From the NCBI RefSeq assembly GCF_030052815.1, contig NC_079497.1:24194258-24258257 (forward strand): a stretch of DNA of 64,000 nucleotides, written 5' to 3'. The position numbers and the translations under genes were made by a program. A model generated the notes under the pieces. The model was not told where the DNA came from. It ran no database searches and saw nothing but the letters and a program-made list of their open reading frames with translations. Numbering within the stretch: position 1 is the stretch's first letter; each line of letters opens with the position of its first letter. Shown in pieces: positions 10,642 through 21,218 of this stretch. Source of the DNA: Hevea brasiliensis (taxonomy: Eukaryota > Streptophyta > Magnoliopsida > Malpighiales > Euphorbiaceae).

Positions 10642-12516
10642 ATGAGCGGTGCCGAGGGTCAGAGAGCGGTAAGCCCCCCTTCCGTTCAGGTCTCGTGGTC
10701 ATCCGATGAGGTAGAGGTGGTCGGACCGAGCGTGCGACCTGAACCTCCTAGAGTCTCCGTTCCAGCTCGGGAACAAGTGACATCATCAAGGCATGCGCCT
10801 TCTTCAGGGAGAGAATCTTCCCATGGACGAGCCGCCATCGGTCCTTCAAGAAACCGATCTGCGATCATTCAGCCAGAGTACAACATTGAGCCCGATTCAT
10901 ATGAACTTATCGGTGTCACGGCGATCTCGGGCGATCATTTCTTCAAGAGAATGACATGAATATGGTATCTGAAGAAACGATTGAAAGCCGGGCTGTGGTT
11001 CCCTCTTGACGACTTCTTTAAGGAAGTCTTAAAATTTTTCCAAGTGTGCATAGCTCAAGTTCACCCGAACTCGTGGCGGATCTTAGTAGCCTCCGAGGCC
11101 TCTGCCGAGCTAAGGGATTCTGTCCTATGCCTAAAGTATTCGCCGAATTGCATAGGTTAACTCATCGAAAGGACGACGAGTACTGGTTTTTCCAGGCGAA
11201 GCCACATTACGGGCTCTTCATCGATCTGCCCTCCTCCCTGAAAAACTGGAAGAACCGCTTCTTCATTCTAAGGAGAAAAATTCCGAATGGCTTTGAGGGT
11301 TTCCCTCGTAGCTGGCTACACCAAGGCCCCTTAATTCCGAAGCGTCTCGTGTTGAATAGGGAAGAGGGCGCAATGGTGATGGAGTTGAAGGAGCAGGCGT
11401 CCAGAGAGAAGTTCTCTTGCTTGGATGCAGTGACCGTCGAGCTGCACCATTGGACTATGGAATTGATCACCGGCAAAGATCGCGGGCTTCAGCTTTCTGA
11501 CCTTGGCATCGGCATTTTCTACATCTCAGATCTCAGGACCTTAACGATCTCACTGACCTCTTCTTTATGCAGGTATGGCAAGCGGCGAAGCCTCCAAGGA
11601 GAGCTGGAAGCGAAAGAGGGAGATCTCCCGGAAGGTATGGGAGATGAAGCGGGCCGAGGGGATGCAAACACCTCGTCATGAGCCCGGGGACATACGAGAA
11701 GGCTCGTCTCAACCTTCGGGACCGCCGATCTCCGAGGTGGAAGTGATTCGATCTCCTCCTCGGAGGGAAGAGCTACCTCCGCCTCCTCCAGTTATTCTGG
11801 GCGCGGAAGGGGGTCCTTCCCAATAACAGGTGAGGCCCCTTTCCCGCGGTGCCCAAGTACTGATCCACTCGTTGGAGAAGAACCATATGGTTCGAGAGAA
11901 CCCTGGTTTCACCATGGTCTTAGCATCCTCTATCTGTCTTCGAGAAGATTGGGATAGGCTGTCTCTGGATAACCTTGATGATATCTTAACTAGATCTATG
12001 AGCCTGAACATGGAGTGTTTGGTGAACCAGCACATGGTTCGGGAGAGGGCTCATCGCCTGGGTAAGGAAGTCGAGAGGATGAATCATGAGGTGTCTTCTC
12101 TCCGATCCCAACTTTCGTCCGCTCAAGATTACATATCTCAAATTGAGGGACGAATGAAGTTCTATGAGGACAAGCTGGCAGAGCAAACTCATGTTCTAGC
12201 CGAGCGAGATCGTGTTCTCAGGGAGGTTCAGGCGATCCGAGCTGATGAAGCTGCTCAACTTGCTCACCTTGCTGAGGAGCTCAAGGCGAAAGAGGAAGAG
12301 ATGGTGACTGGAGTGGCCGGCGCTTATGTAAATGCCCACAGAGATCTCCTGGCTGAGCTAAAGAAGCGTTACCTTGAGGAGGACTTCTCCTGGATGGCCA
12401 ACCTGGCTCCCGAGGATGAAGGCGAGGAGAGTGAGGAGGCTGAGGGTGAGGGGGGAGACGGACAAAATGTAGATCAGGCTGGGGGTGATCCTCGTTTGTT
12501 CGATGAATGGTTGTGA
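10642..12516 (+). pseudogene. Unit 2: antisense LTR gene, gypsy-type transposon domain plus coiled coil (E2 3' LTR copy)
   Basis: Starts at ATG 10642 (MSGAEGQRAVSPPS). Exon 1 contains a region like the 'putative gypsy type transposon' family (PLDDFFKEVL, AQVHPNSWRIL, then KNWKNRFFILRRKIP). Exon 2 (from 11573) has a basic stretch (SGEASKESWKRKREIS), a proline-rich linker and a long coiled coil (about 12000-12330) with an acidic tail. This copy is broken: indels around 10810-10960 shift the frame, the intron donor is GC rather than GT (11512), a TAA at 11824 interrupts exon 2, and a deletion of about 50 bp replaces the normal GGDPPAE end. The function is unknown; it lies in U3 on the strand opposite to gag-pol. 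Confidence 0.7.
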
Positions 12517-13063
12517 TCAGAAAATTTCTAAATTATTTAAACACTTGATTGTCTGAGTATGTTGAAGTAACTGAAAGTGATTATTAACCTAAGTGTGAGA
12601 GATCGGAAAACACAATGAGCATGAGATCGGTAAGGAACCAACGCTAAACGGGAGTTGATTAAAATTAGAAATTTGGCTTGAACATTTAAGATCGGGATCA
12701 TCATTAAACCGGAACGAAACCTTTGATTATTCTTAAACTTTTGAAAGGGAGATCGGCAACAAAAATGGTAACAAAGATCTAGTGTCAGTTCAATTTCGTT
12801 TGTCAACAGATCGTGAATATACTTGGTAGTGGGAGATTCGACAATGGGTTTGAGAGATCGGTGAGTGATTTAATAGACCGGTAAGGCTTTGACTGATGTG
12901 AGGACTTAGTATTGATTCAATTCCTTGTGAGGAGAGATCGGAAATGTGCTTATCTAGCAAAGAGAGATCGGAAATGTGGTTAGCTATCAAAGGGAGACTT
13001 AGTACTGGGGATCGGTTTCAAAGTTTATTAATTCTGGGGATCGGCCAAAATATGGTGTCGACA
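12517..13063. other. U3 terminal part of E2 3' LTR, GATCGG-rich
   Basis: No gene seen. The motif GAGATCGG recurs (for example near 12600, 12627, 12750, 12857, 12933, 12963) with irregular spacing. The partner LTR has the same arrangement at 31020-31601. Confidence 0.6.
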
Positions 13064-13076
13064 GCTGCCCCTCTTT
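13064..13076 (-). other. Polypurine tract of E2
   Basis: AAAGAGGGGCAGC on the minus strand abuts the 3' LTR terminus (TGTCGACACC). The identical tract is at 45391-45403 in E3. Confidence 0.85.
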
Positions 13077-13128
13077 ACATAATTTCTATTAAAGGGAAAA
13101 AATTTTCCCGTGCAGGAATTATGTAAAG
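13073..13128. other. Conserved hairpin next to the polypurine tract (E2)
   Basis: CTTTACATAATTTCT (13073-13087) pairs with AGGAATTATGTAAAG (13114-13128) over 15 positions with one mismatch. Inside, GGGAAAA (13094-13100) pairs with TTTTCCC (13103-13109). The outer stem begins within the polypurine tract. E3 has the same structure at 45400-45454. Confidence 0.65.
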
Positions 13129-13192
13129 ATTCAGACCCATATTTTGGACGATTAGGTGTTCGAAGTTAGGGAACTAAAGCATACCCAAGTTA

Positions 13193-16100
13193 GTGACCTA
13201 GAGATCGGCAACATAAGTTAAATTAAAATCAACTTGGATCAAGGAACCAGAGGTTGATAACGGGAAATGTAAATGCATGAAATTAAAATCAACTTAGATC
13301 AAGGAACCAGAGGTTGATAACAGGAAATGTAAATGCAGGAAATTAAAATCAACTTAGATCAAGGAACCAGAGGTTGATAACAAGAAATTAAAATCAACTT
13401 AGATCAAGGAACCAAAGGTTGATAACAGAAAATTTAAATTGCAGGAAATTAAAATCAACTTAGATCAAGGACCCAGAGGTTAATAACAGGAAATGTAAAT
13501 TGCATGAAATTAAAATCAACTTAGATCAAGGAACCAGAGGTTGATAACAGGAAATGTAAATTGCATGAAATTAAAATCAACTTAGATCAAGGAACCAGAG
13601 GTTGATAACAGGAAATGTAAATTGCAGGAAATTAAAATCAACTAAGATCAAGGAACCAGAGGTTGATAACAGGAAATGTAAATTGCATGAAATTAAAATC
13701 AACTTAGATCAAGGAACCAGAGGTTAATAACGGGAAATGTAAATTGCATGAAATTAAAATCAACTTAGATCAAGGAACCAGAGTTTGATAACAGAAAATT
13801 TAAATTGCAGGAAATTAAAATCAACTTAGATCAAGGAACCAGAGGTTGATTTGCAGGAAATTAAAATCAACTTAGATCAAGGAACCAGAGGTTGATAACA
13901 GGAAATGTAAATTGCATGAAATTAAAATCAACTTAGATCAAGGAACCAGAGGTTGATAATAGGAAATGTAAATTGCAGGAAATTAAAATCAACTTAGATC
14001 AAGGAACCAGAGGTTGATAACAGGAAATGTAAATTGCATGAAATTAAAATCAACTTAGATCAAGGAACCAGAGGTTGATAACAGAAATGTAAATTGCGGA
14101 AAATTAAAATCAACTTAGATCAAGGAACCAGAGGTTGATAACAGAAATGTAAATTGCATGAAATTAAAATCAACTTAGATCAAGGAACCAGAGGTTAATA
14201 ACAGGAAATGTAAATTGCATGAAATTAAAATCAACTTAGATTAAGGAACCAGAGGTTGATAACAGAAAATTTAAATTGCAGGAAATTAAAATCAACTTAG
14301 ATCAAGGAACCAGAGGTTGATAACAGGAAATGTAAATTACAGGAAATTAAAATCAACTTAGATCAAGGAACCAGAGGTTGATAACAGGAAATGTAAATTG
14401 CATGAAATTAAAATCAACTTAGATCAAGGAACCAGAGGTTGATAACAGGAAATGTAAATTGCAGGAAATTAAAATCAACTTAGATCAAGGAACCAGAAGT
14501 TGATACCAGGAAATGTAAATTGCAGGAAATTAAAATCAACTTAGATCAGGGAACCAGAGGTTGATAACAGGAAATGTAAATTGCATGAAATTAAAATCAA
14601 CTTAGATCAAGGAACCAGAGGTTGATAACAGAAAATTTAAATTGCAGGAAATTAAAATCAACTTAGATCAAGGACCCAGAGGTTGATAACAGAAAATGTA
14701 AATTGCAGGAAATTAAAATCAACTTAGATCAAGGAACCAGAGGTTGATAACAGGAAATGTAAATTGTAGGAAATTAAAACCAACTTAGATCAAGGAACCA
14801 GAGGTTGATAACAGGAAATGTAAATTGCGGAAAATTAAAATCAACTTAGATCAAGGAACCAGAGGTTGACAACAGAAATGTAAATTGCATGAAATTAAAA
14901 TCAACTTAGATCAAGGAACCAGAGGTTGATAACATGAAATGTAAATTGCAGGAAATTAAAATCAACTTAGATCAAGGAACCAGAGGTTGATAACAGGAAA
15001 TGTAAACTGCATGAAATTAAAATCAACTTAGATCAAGGAACCAGAGGTTAATAACAGGAAATGTAAATTGCATGAAATTAAAATCAACTTAGATCAAGGA
15101 ACCAGAGGTTGATAAAAGAAAATTTAAATTGCAGGAAATTAAAATCAACTTAGATCAAGGAACCAGAGGTTGATTTGCAGGAAATTAAAATCAACTTAGA
15201 TCAAGGAACCAGAGGTTGATAATAGGAAATGTAAATTGCAGGAAATTAAAATCAACTTAGATCAAGGAACCAGAGGTTGATAACAGGAAATGTAAATTGC
15301 ATGAAATTAAAATCAACTTAGATCAAGGAACCAGAGGTTGATAACAGGAAATGTAAATTGCAGGAAATTAAAATCAACTTAGATCAAGGAACCAGAGGTT
15401 GATAACAGGAAATGTAAATTGCATGAAATTAAAATCAACTTAGATCAAGGAACCAGAGGTTAATAACAGGAAATGTAAATTGCATGAAATTAAAATCAAC
15501 TTAGATTAAGGAACCAGAGGTTGATAACAGAAAATTTAAATTGCAGGAAATTAAAATCAACTTAGATCAAGGAACCAGAGGTTGATAACAGGAAATGTAA
15601 ATTACAGGAAATTAAAATCAACTTAGATCAAGGAACCAGAGGTTGATAACAGGAAATGTAAATTGCATGATATTAAAATCAACTTAGATCAAGGAACCAG
15701 AGGTTAATAACAGGAAATGTAAATTGCATGAAATTAAAATCAACTTAGATCAAGGAACCAGAGGTTGATAACAGAAAATTTAAATTGCAGGAAATTAAAA
15801 TCAACTTAGATCAAGGAACCAGAGGTTGATTTGCAGGAAATTAAAATCAACTTAGATCAAGGAACCAGAGGTTGATAACAGGAAATGTAAATTGCATGAA
15901 ATTAAAATCAACTTAGATCAAGGAACCAGAGGTTGGTAATAGGAAATGTAAATTGCAGGAAATTAAAATCAACTTAGATCAAGGAACCAGAGGTTGATAA
16001 CAGGAAATGTAAATTGCATGAAATTAAAATCAACTTAGATCAAGGAACCAGAGGTTGATAATAGGAAATGTAAATTGCAGGAAATTAAAATTAACTTAGA

Positions 16101-16262
16101 TCAAGGAACCAGAGGTTGATAACAGGAAATGTAAATTGCAGGAAATTAAAATCAATTTAGATCAAGGAACCAGAGGTTGATAACAGAAAATTTAAATTGC
16201 AGGAAATTAAAATCAACTTAGATCAAGGACCCAGAGGTTGATAACAGGAAATGTAAATTGCA
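13193..16262. repeat. 61 bp minisatellite array, about 50 copies (E2)
   Basis: The monomer includes AAATTAAAATCAACTTAGAT, CAAGGAACCAGAGGTTGATA and ACAGGAAATGTAAATTGCAG. Most units are 61 bp. A few are shortened (GAGGTTGATTTGCAGG at about 13847, 15168 and 15826). Shared private variants show duplications of multi-unit blocks. It sits between pol and the 3' LTR, the hypervariable region of Tat-lineage elements known to seed satellite repeats. Confidence 0.95.
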
Positions 16263-16419
16263 CTTACAAAGCAAGCCTAATCCGGACATAAGAAGTTCTT
16301 CCCCAATGAAGTGTACTTAACAGAATCCCGAAGGCCAATGATGAATGGAGGACGAGTTGTAAGACTTGACCTATGGCCTCATTTCTTCAAATCCCCCATT
16401 TTTGTTTTTTTTTTTACTT
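16263..16419. other. Spacer after the minisatellite (E2)
   Basis: Unique sequence (acttacaaagcaagcctaat...) shared with E3 at 46635-46790. No gene was recognised. Confidence 0.6.
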
Positions 16420-17232
16420 TCTCCCGAAAAGCGCTCTTGCGGGTTTTCACTTCCCCTTCGTCTATATGACTAGAAGCGCCCTTCCGGGTTTTCACCTCTA
16501 GTTTTTTTTTTTTTTTTTTTGCTCGCTCTTTTCAGGACGCCCTTCCGGGTTTTCATCCTTCACTCATTTTACAGAAAGCGCCCCTTTGGGGTTTTCGCCT
16601 TCTTTCACACATTTTGCCAGGAGCGCCCTTTCGGGTTTTCACTCCTACCCTCCCTTTTTCTTCCAGGTCATTTCTTGCAAATCTCATAGTAAAGTACATG
16701 AGGTTATCAATTGTCAAATCTTAATCTTATGGCAAAAAATTTTAACAGATTAATAGCGCATTAAATAACGAGATTGCAGAAAGATAATGTTAAAGAGTGA
16801 GTATAAAGGGAAGATAAAAGCATAGGGAACGAAGTATGACTTTATTATAGCTTTAATAAAAACAAAGATAGAGTTTCAAAGGAAAAGGGTACAAGGATAG
16901 ATCTCACATATTCCTTATGGCTGGCTTTGAAATCCCTTAACTGCCATTATTTCAAGTTCTCTGAAGCCTCATGTCGTGACGGTTTCTTCTCCATCCTCGG
17001 TTTCATGCCCCATTCCTTATTTCTCCATTTTGGTTCTTGGGACTCCCTTTTGGGTTTTCACCCCTAGCCCCTTCTTTTTTTTTTTTTGCTCGCTCTTTCA
17101 GGACACTCTTTCGGGTTTTCATCCTTCACTCATTTTACAGAAAGCGCCCCTTTGGGGTTTTCGCCTTCTTTCACACATTTTGCTGGGAGCGCCCTTTCGG
17201 GTTTTCACTCCCACCCTTTTTTTTTTTTTTTT
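16420..17232. repeat. CCC-N4-GGG/GTTTTCAC repeat region (E2)
   Basis: Nine units of the form GCGCCCTTTCGGGTTTTCAC are separated by poly-T and variable spacers. A block of about 150 bp with four units occurs twice, near 16515-16655 and 17085-17220. Each unit can fold into a tiny stem CCC/GGG; one variant has CCCCTTTGGGG with both arms extended. The interval 16660-17030 is AT-rich without repeats or genes. Confidence 0.8.
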
Positions 17233-17233
17233 T

Positions 17234-18403
17234 TTAGTATCTCTTGACGGTGTCAGCATTCACAGGTCTTGGTAATTCTTCACCATCCATGTGGGTCAAG
17301 ATCAAGGCTCCTCCAGAAAATGCCTTTTTAACCACATAAGGTCCCTCGTAGGTTGGTGACCATTTGCCACGGGGATCGTTTTGATTCGACAGCACTTTCT
17401 TCAGAATCAGGTCCCCGGGTTGGAATTCGCGTGGGCGAACGCTTTTGTCAAATGCCCTAGCCATTCTCCTCTAGTATAATTGCCCATGACATGCTGCTGT
17501 TAACCTTTTCTCATCCAGCAAGTTTAACTGTTCTAACCTTGACTGGATCCATTCTGACTCATCAATCCCTAATTCCTTCAGAATCCTTAGGGAAGGAATT
17601 TCAACTTCAATAGGTAATACTGCTTCCATCCCGTAAACCAGTGAGTATGGAGTTGCCCCGGTTGAGGTTCTTATAGAAGTCCGGTATGCGTGAAGAGCGT
17701 AGGGAAGCATATCATGCCAATCCCTATATGTGACCGTCATTTTCCAGATTATCCTCTTGAGATTTTTGTTTGCGGCTTCCACCGCTCCATTCATCTGGGG
17801 ACAGTATAGGGAGGAATTGAGATGTCGGATTTTGTATTGATCACACAATCTCTGAATCTTTGGACCATTGAGATTCTTGGCGTTGTCAGTGACGATTTCA
17901 TTGGGGAGACCATGCCGGCAGATGATATTATTTATGAGGAATTTGAGAAACGTGTTCTGTGTAATATGGGCGTATGACGTGGCTTCGACCCATTTAGAAA
18001 AATAGTCAATTGCTACCAGGATAAACCTGTGTCCATTGGATGCCTTAGGGTTGATGGGACCAATCACATCGATGCCCCACATTGTGAAGGGCCATGGTGA
18101 GACAAGGTTGAACAACTTGTGAGGTGGCACATTTATCGGATCTGCGTAGATCTGACACTTATGGCATTTTCAAAAATATTCGATGCAGTCCTTTTCCATT
18201 GTAGTCCAAAAATACCCACGTCGCATGATTTGCTTAGCCATCATGTGCCCATTGGCATGGGTTGCACAATTTCCCTCATGAGTCTCAAAAAGGATCTTCT
18301 TCGCCTCTTTTGCATCCACACATCTCAACAATTCGCCGTTGGGGCTCCTCTTGTATAGGGTCTCTCCACTAGGGAAGTATCCCAATGCTAATCTCCGAAT
18401 CAT
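17234..18403 (-). pseudogene. E2 integrase (broken)
   Basis: Three blocks on the minus strand. The zinc finger is at about 18170-18290 (THANGHMM, then KCHKC just after a stop). The catalytic core follows at 17471-18130, with D in MWGIDVIGP, D in VTDNAKNLNG and E in MNGAVEAANKNLKR. The C-terminal domain is at 17234-17464 (PGDLILKKV, GKWSPTYEGPYVVKKAF) and ends in VNADTVKRY. Two single-codon stops break it: TGA at 18167-18169 between the second and third zinc ligand pairs, and TAG at 17468-17470 after CHGQLY. No chromodomain is present, as expected for the Tat lineage. A poly-A tract (element strand) follows the stop directly. Confidence 0.9.
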
Positions 18404-19062
18404 CCTCTTTTCATTTTTGCTTGCCTCCGAAGGGAATTCTGCAGTTTCTGATGAGCCGTGATGTCATGATACCAAGGTTTACCATCAGGTTCTTCTTCAA
18501 TCATGAAGCAATAAGCTGGCTCATTCCTTGTCTTAATCTTTAATATCTGAGTCATCTGCCCTTCTTTGATTTGAGCCATAACAGCTAGAGTAGCTAAGGC
18601 ATCGAGATATTGATTCTTGTCTGCTAAGATGAGTGAAAGAGATTTCTTGAATTTCTTAATCGGCTCGATAAGTACTTACGATACGGGATTAGCTTAGGAT
18701 CCTTAGTTTGCCATTCTCCTTGACTTGATAAATGATCGTAGTGAGTCTCCATATACCTTCAACTTCACGATTTTCATTTCGATGGCAGCTGTAGACCCAT
18801 CACACAAGCTTCGTATTCGCGACGTTGTTGGTGCGATCAAATCTCAACTTGATAGCTATCGGAAAGTGTTTTCCATCGGGATATCAACACGGCTCAATTC
18901 CATTCTGGACAAATTGATAGCTCGTCAAAATACATTTCCCATACATCGGTGGCCCCTCTTCTTGTGATCTACTTCATTAATATGCTCATCGGGAACTCAA
19001 AATCCGAGGGCTTCATAATCACGGATAGGATTTTCTGCTAGGAGTCGGCGATCACGCCGCTT
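18404..19062 (-). pseudogene. Degenerate RNase H/linker region of E2 pol
   Basis: This lies between RT and integrase, where Tat elements normally carry RNase H and an additional archaeal-type RNase H. Only scattered coding traces remain; I see no intact DEDD pattern. Stops and indels are frequent in all minus-strand frames. Confidence 0.5.
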
Positions 19063-20300
19063 TCACCGCCTTCCGGTCATATAGACTATGTCATATTGGG
19101 AGAGTATGACCTGCCACTTGGCTATCCTGCCTGGTACGAATGGGCTTTCGAATACATATTTGATAGGATCCATCCTGGAGATGAGCCATGTCTTGTAATT
19201 CAACATGTAGTGCTTGAGGCAGTTTGCCGTCCAGGCTAACGCGCAGCAAGTTTTCTCTAGGAAAGAGTACCTCGACTCACAATCATTGAACTTTTTGCTC
19301 AGATAATAAATAGCCCTCTCTTTTCGGCCAGTATCATCATGTTGTCCCAAAACACATCCCATCGAGTTCATTTGGTGCCATATCGAGGATCGAGGCCTTC
19401 CATACAGGTGGAACCAATCTTGGTGGGCTTGACAGAATCGCTTGATTGTCTCAAAAGCCTCTTGACAAACTGAATCCCATTGAGTGGTGTTGTTCTTTCG
19501 GAGCAATCTAAAAATAGGCTCGGCCTTAGCAGTGAGATTGGAAATAAACCTCGATATGTAGTTCAATTTTCCCAGGAAACTGCGCACCTCCCTTTCTGTT
19601 CTTGGGGATGGCATTTCTTGAATAGCTCGAACCTTGTTTGGATCTACCTCTATTCCCTTCTTGCTCACTATGAATCCTAACAATTTCCCTGACCTAGCTC
19701 CAAATATGCATTTGGCAGGGTTCAGTTTCAACTGATATTTCCTGAGTCTCTCAAATACTTTCCTCATCACCTGCACGTGGCTCTCTTCTCCCCTAGATTT
19801 GATGATCATATCATCCACGTACACCTCTATTTCTTTATGCATCATATCGTGGAATAATGTGACCATAGTGCGTTGATAGGTAGCACCGGCATTCTTCAAC
19901 CCAAAAGGCATGACCCGATAGCAAAATACTCCCCATTGAGTGATAAAAGCAGTTTTCTCTTTGTCTTCCTCATCCATTGGGATTTGATTGTACCCAGATG
20001 TCCCATCAATGCATGAACACCTGCCCAATCCCGCAGCATTGTCTACTAACACATCAATGTGGGGGAGAGGGAAATCATCCTTCAAGCTTGCTCTATTAAG
20101 ATCCCTGTAATCAACGCATACCCTAACTCTCCCGTCCTTCTTCATTACCGGGACAACGTTAGCTATCCATTGGGGATATTTGACTACTTCGAGAACCCGG
20201 CATCATCTGTTTCTTGACTTCATCCCGAACTTTGAGCGGTGTGTCGATTCATTCTTCTTAGTTTACGCTTCACGAGTTGTCCCGGAATAAGGGGAATTTT
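19063..20300 (-). pseudogene. E2 reverse transcriptase with RNase H start (broken)
   Basis: RT copies the genomic RNA into cDNA. Visible motifs run from 20145: VRVCVDYRDLNRAS, SCIDGTSGYNQI, PFGLKNAGATYQR, the catalytic YVDDMIIKS, LGFIVSKKGIEVDP, and REVRSFLGKLNYISRF. Connection and RNase H-like sequence follow (KERAIYYLSKKFNDCE). A stretch around 19370-19440 looks frameshifted or scrambled (HLYGRPRSSIWHQM), replacing the usual start of RNase H. The N-terminal end (20150-20300) has indels. It is most similar in layout to Ogre RT. Confidence 0.9.
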
Positions 20301-20648
20301 GTGCGTCACTATCTGGGGGTCTAAACCAACCATATCATCATAGCTCCAGGAAAATACGTCCAGGAATTCTCAAAGCAAACTGATCATGTCTCCCGATTCT
20401 TCACTCTCCACTATCTTAAGCTCCCTTTTTACTTCTTCAGTGCCTAAGTTTATGGTGCGTGTTTTGTCTCCACAAGGCACTAGGGTAGGTTCATCCTTTT
20501 CACCTCTTTCTTCTGTAAGATCTTCCTCGGATTCACTTGAAGTAATGGCAGTCATGGGGATTTCAAAATTAACCAGAGGAATTTCTGAGTCTATTGAATT
20601 ATTAGGTGTTAATTGATGAATGGTCCTGAATGAATGAAAATAGAACAT
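20301..20648 (-). pseudogene. Pol N-terminal linker of E2
   Basis: A 92-codon stretch (20370-20648) contains IPLVNFEIPMTAI and TINLGTEEVKRELK, the acidic linker found upstream of RT in Ogre-type polyproteins. On the element strand a strong 3' splice acceptor (TTTTCATTCATTCAG/G, cut at 20626/20625) precedes it. Confidence 0.7.
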
Positions 20649-20804
20649 ATTATAAGGATGGAATTCAAAAGGAAAGAAAGAGAGAATTGGATTTAAAATG
20701 CGCTATTAATTCATTAATATTTATGCCATAAGAAAAAGGTCCATTTACAGAGTTACACTTGCCACCATGGACAAAATGATCAAGTGTAGATAACCAAAGG
20801 TACT
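20626..20804 (-). other. Likely Ogre-type intron between protease and RT segments
   Basis: Ogre elements are known to splice between protease and RT. Here the gag-protease frame ends at a TAA (20805-20807). It is followed by a non-coding, T-rich stretch with pyrimidine tracts, and then an acceptor CAG/G at 20626/20625. The donor is not clear: GTACC at 20803 lies after the stop, so a functional donor would have to be upstream of it. Confidence 0.45.
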
Positions 20805-21218
20805 TTACTCGAGATTGAGTACAGGGATGTCCTCTGCTGTCCAGTTGTCTAGCTCTTGCCCCTCAGCTATTGGCGAGACCAGAGCCTCATACAAGGAATC
20901 CAGGTGGACGACATCAATGGATGGTTCATCAGGTGATTCTTCCACATCTGCCGGATTTTCAATGACCGGTTTAGTGAAGATCTCTGCGATTCTCGGGACT
21001 ACCTTCCTTTTTCCCATTTTCTGGTCAAATCTTTGATCCCGAAGCATTTTCCTCATCCAGAATCGCCCATCCATAAGGGCATATTCCTCATATCCCAAAC
21101 CACAACGGCCTACCCTCTGGATAGCCGGTATGGGTTCCACGATTCCCTGTAATGTGGCGCCTAGGCCTTTGCCTTCTTCGTACCCACTCCTCGACATTAT
21201 CTTGGCTACCATAGCCAT
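20805..21218 (-). pseudogene. G-patch-like segment of E2 gag-pol
   Basis: Contains GYEEGKGLGATLQGI, a G-patch type glycine pattern (RNA/RNP-binding), then an acidic tail (VEESPDEPSIDVVHLDSL) ending at TAA 20805. A similar segment follows the protease in many plant Tat polyproteins. The order is protease, G-patch, intron, RT. E3 has the same segment at 47571-47984. Confidence 0.75.

Larger units (their letters stand above)
7165..13063 (-). repeat. 3' LTR of E2
   Basis: In element orientation it runs from 13063 to 7165. The minus-strand TATA box at 8965 divides about 4.1 kb of U3 (8940-13063) from about 1.8 kb of R/U5. U3 carries two plus-strand gene-like units (9600-10232 and 10477-12516), antisense to gag-pol. 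The stretch 7980-8960 holds no gene I can support. The sequence is crowded with CCGATC/GATCGG hexamers. Confidence 0.95.

Noticed and set aside
7165..13063. TGTCG...CGACA terminal inverted repeats suggesting a DNA transposon
   Set aside because: Each 5.9 kb unit is one of a direct-repeat pair with PBS and polypurine tract, so they are LTR ends.
13193..16262. Regular array with direct repeats that could suggest a CRISPR array
   Set aside because: The whole 61 bp unit is conserved, with no unique spacers, and it sits inside a plant retrotransposon. It is a minisatellite.
17037..17237. Phe/Pro-rich ORFs in the GGGTTTTCAC repeats (also 47211-47483)
   Set aside because: They arise from T-rich repeats with long homopolymers; composition alone explains the open frame.
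18788..18967. Plus-strand ORF within the degraded RNase H region
   Set aside because: Opposite to pol, short, no domain, and no second copy to test conservation.
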